A program made the position numbers and the translations under genes. From NCBI GenBank assembly GCA_035502515.1, contig DATJUH010000050.1, forward strand, positions 1-6,309: a stretch of 6,309 nt of DNA, written 5' to 3'. The notes beneath the pieces were generated by a model, which did not search any database, had not been told where the DNA came from, and saw nothing but the letters and a program-made list of their open reading frames with translations. Shown in pieces: positions 5,383 through 6,309 of this stretch (its first letter is position 1; each line of letters starts with the position of its first letter). Source of the DNA: Fen-671 sp035502515 (GTDB taxonomy: Bacteria > Actinomycetota > Acidimicrobiia > Acidimicrobiales > Palsa-688).

Positions 5383-6309
5383 ATGGGAACCCGAGCGACC
5401 ACGAGCGAGCTAGGTGGCGATAGCGGCCGTGCCGGCATCCCCTTGCGGGGAGTTTCGTCCCGCTTGGCCCCGTTCGGCACCACGATCTTCGCCGAGATGT
5501 CGGCGCTGGCGGTGGCCACGGGCGCAGTCAACCTCGGGCAGGGCTTCCCGGAGGGACCTGGGCCCGAACTGCTGCGCAAGACGGCGGTGGCAGCTATCGA
5601 GGAAGGCGACAACCAGTACCCCCCGGGTATTGGCGTACGGGAATTACTGGAGGCGATAGCGGACCACCAAGCGGCCGAGTACGGCCTTGCGTACGACCCC
5701 GGTAGCGAGGTGCTCGTCACCGCCGGCGCCACCGAGGCGGTGGCCGCCGCCGTCATCGGTCTTTGCGAGCCCGGTGACGAGGTGCTCATGCTCGAGCCCT
5801 CCTACGACTCTTACGCACCCGTCGTCGCCATGGCGGGCGCCGTCAGGGTACCGGTGCGGGTGGCTTGCCACGGCGACCGCTGGGAGCTGCCCGCCGGCGC
5901 TCTCGAAGCGGCGGTCACGGACCGTTCCCGGTTGCTGTTGCTCAACTCGCCCCACAACCCGACCGGGAAGGTGCTCAACGAGGATGAGCTGAAGGAAGTC
6001 GCAGAGGTGTGCAGGCGCCATGACCTCGTCGCCGTGACGGACGAAGTTTACGAGCACCTGGTTTTCGACGGGCGCAGGCACATGCCGCTGGCCACGTTCG
6101 ATGGGATGCGGGACCGGACGGTCACGATCTCCTCGGCCGGCAAATCGTTCTCGGTGACTGGCTGGAAGGTGGGTTGGGCCTGCGCCCCACCACACCTGCT
6201 GGCCGGGGTGCGGGCGGCCAAACAGTTCCTCACCTACGTCACGCCGGCGCCGCTGCAAAGGGCGGCGGCGGCCGGCCTCCGCGCCACCCACGAACTCGTC
6301 GATCCTCTG
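5383..6309 (+). CDS. DapC-like PLP aminotransferase (fold type I), 3' end outside the window
   Basis: The first 309 codons of a class I/II aminotransferase are present and the frame is open at the right edge. Families of this type have about 390-400 residues. It resembles mycobacterial DapC (Rv0858c; N-succinyldiaminopimelate aminotransferase of lysine and peptidoglycan synthesis) along its whole length, for example FGTTIFAEMSALA, VNLGQGFPEGPGP, NQYPPGIGVREL, VTAGATEAVAAAVIGL and YDSYAPVVAMAGA. PLP-site residues are visible: NSPHNPTG (188-195), DEVYEHLVF from Asp220 with Tyr223, and Lys254 in SSAGKSF, the expected Schiff-base lysine, followed by TGWKVGWA. The ATG at 5383 gives about 20 residues more than Rv0858c. 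A TTG at 5443 would match its length better. Neither start has a good Shine-Dalgarno. Related enzymes include kynurenine and methionine aminotransferases, so the exact substrate is open. Confidence 0.88.
   Translation, partial: MGTRATTSELGGDSGRAGIPLRGVSSRLAPFGTTIFAEMSALAVATGAVNLGQGFPEGPGPELLRKTAVAAIEEGDNQYPPGIGVRELLEAIADHQAAEYGLAYDPGSEVLVTAGATEAVAAAVIGLCEPGDEVLMLEPSYDSYAPVVAMAGAVRVPVRVACHGDRWELPAGALEAAVTDRSRLLLLNSPHNPTGKVLNEDELKEVAEVCRRHDLVAVTDEVYEHLVFDGRRHMPLATFDGMRDRTVTISSAGKSFSVTGWKVGWACAPPHLLAGVRAAKQFLTYVTPAPLQRAAAAGLRATHELVDPL

Noticed and set aside
5644..6291. 215-codon - strand frame opposite the aminotransferase
   Set aside because: The + strand frame encodes a full set of aminotransferase motifs in the same interval, and the - strand product has none.
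1..6309. CRISPR arrays, tRNA/rRNA genes, insertion sequences, attachment sites
   Set aside because: No spaced direct repeats, cloverleaf-like segments, transposase motifs or paired terminal repeats were found on reading either strand.

Overview
The window is GC-rich DNA with closely packed coding frames on both strands, GTG as well as ATG starts, and proteins that resemble actinobacterial (in part mycobacterial) families. It most likely comes from an actinobacterium. This rests on protein resemblance and base composition, because no rRNA or other taxonomic marker is present. No CRISPR array, tRNA, rRNA or insertion sequence was seen.

Left part (3-2120, + strand): a two-gene unit with a 9 nt gap. 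The first gene is a class I aldolase of the DeoC/FbaB/LacD superfamily. The second is a 426-residue kinase of the ADP-dependent phosphofructokinase/glucokinase family. Together they look like a 'phosphorylate a sugar, then split it' module. The sugar cannot be read from the sequence. A strong hairpin at 2137-2168 probably ends the transcript.

Middle part (2121-3743): a 244 bp convergent spacer with several inverted repeats, then an exported protein of unknown function on the - strand (2365-3234). A roughly 510 bp stretch follows. Its first 300 bp hold no recognisable gene. The rest carries a short + strand frame that resembles the start of a secreted protein, probably a remnant.

Right part (3744-6309): a complete - strand TauD/TfdA-type 2-oxoglutarate/Fe(II) dioxygenase with a strong ribosome binding site. 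Upstream of it on the same strand is a DUF4395-like membrane protein gene whose reading frame is broken. It can be followed only by changing frame twice (near 5121 and near 5005), it has a stop at its 5' side and it has lost one cysteine of its usual CLGC motif. I call it a pseudogene, or a gene damaged by two sequence errors. Divergent from this pair, a DapC-like PLP aminotransferase starts near 5383 on the + strand and runs off the right edge.

I do not see a clearly new multi-gene system. The items most worth a second look are the ADP-kinase/aldolase pair, the broken DUF4395 gene beside the dioxygenase, and the unrecognised exported protein.
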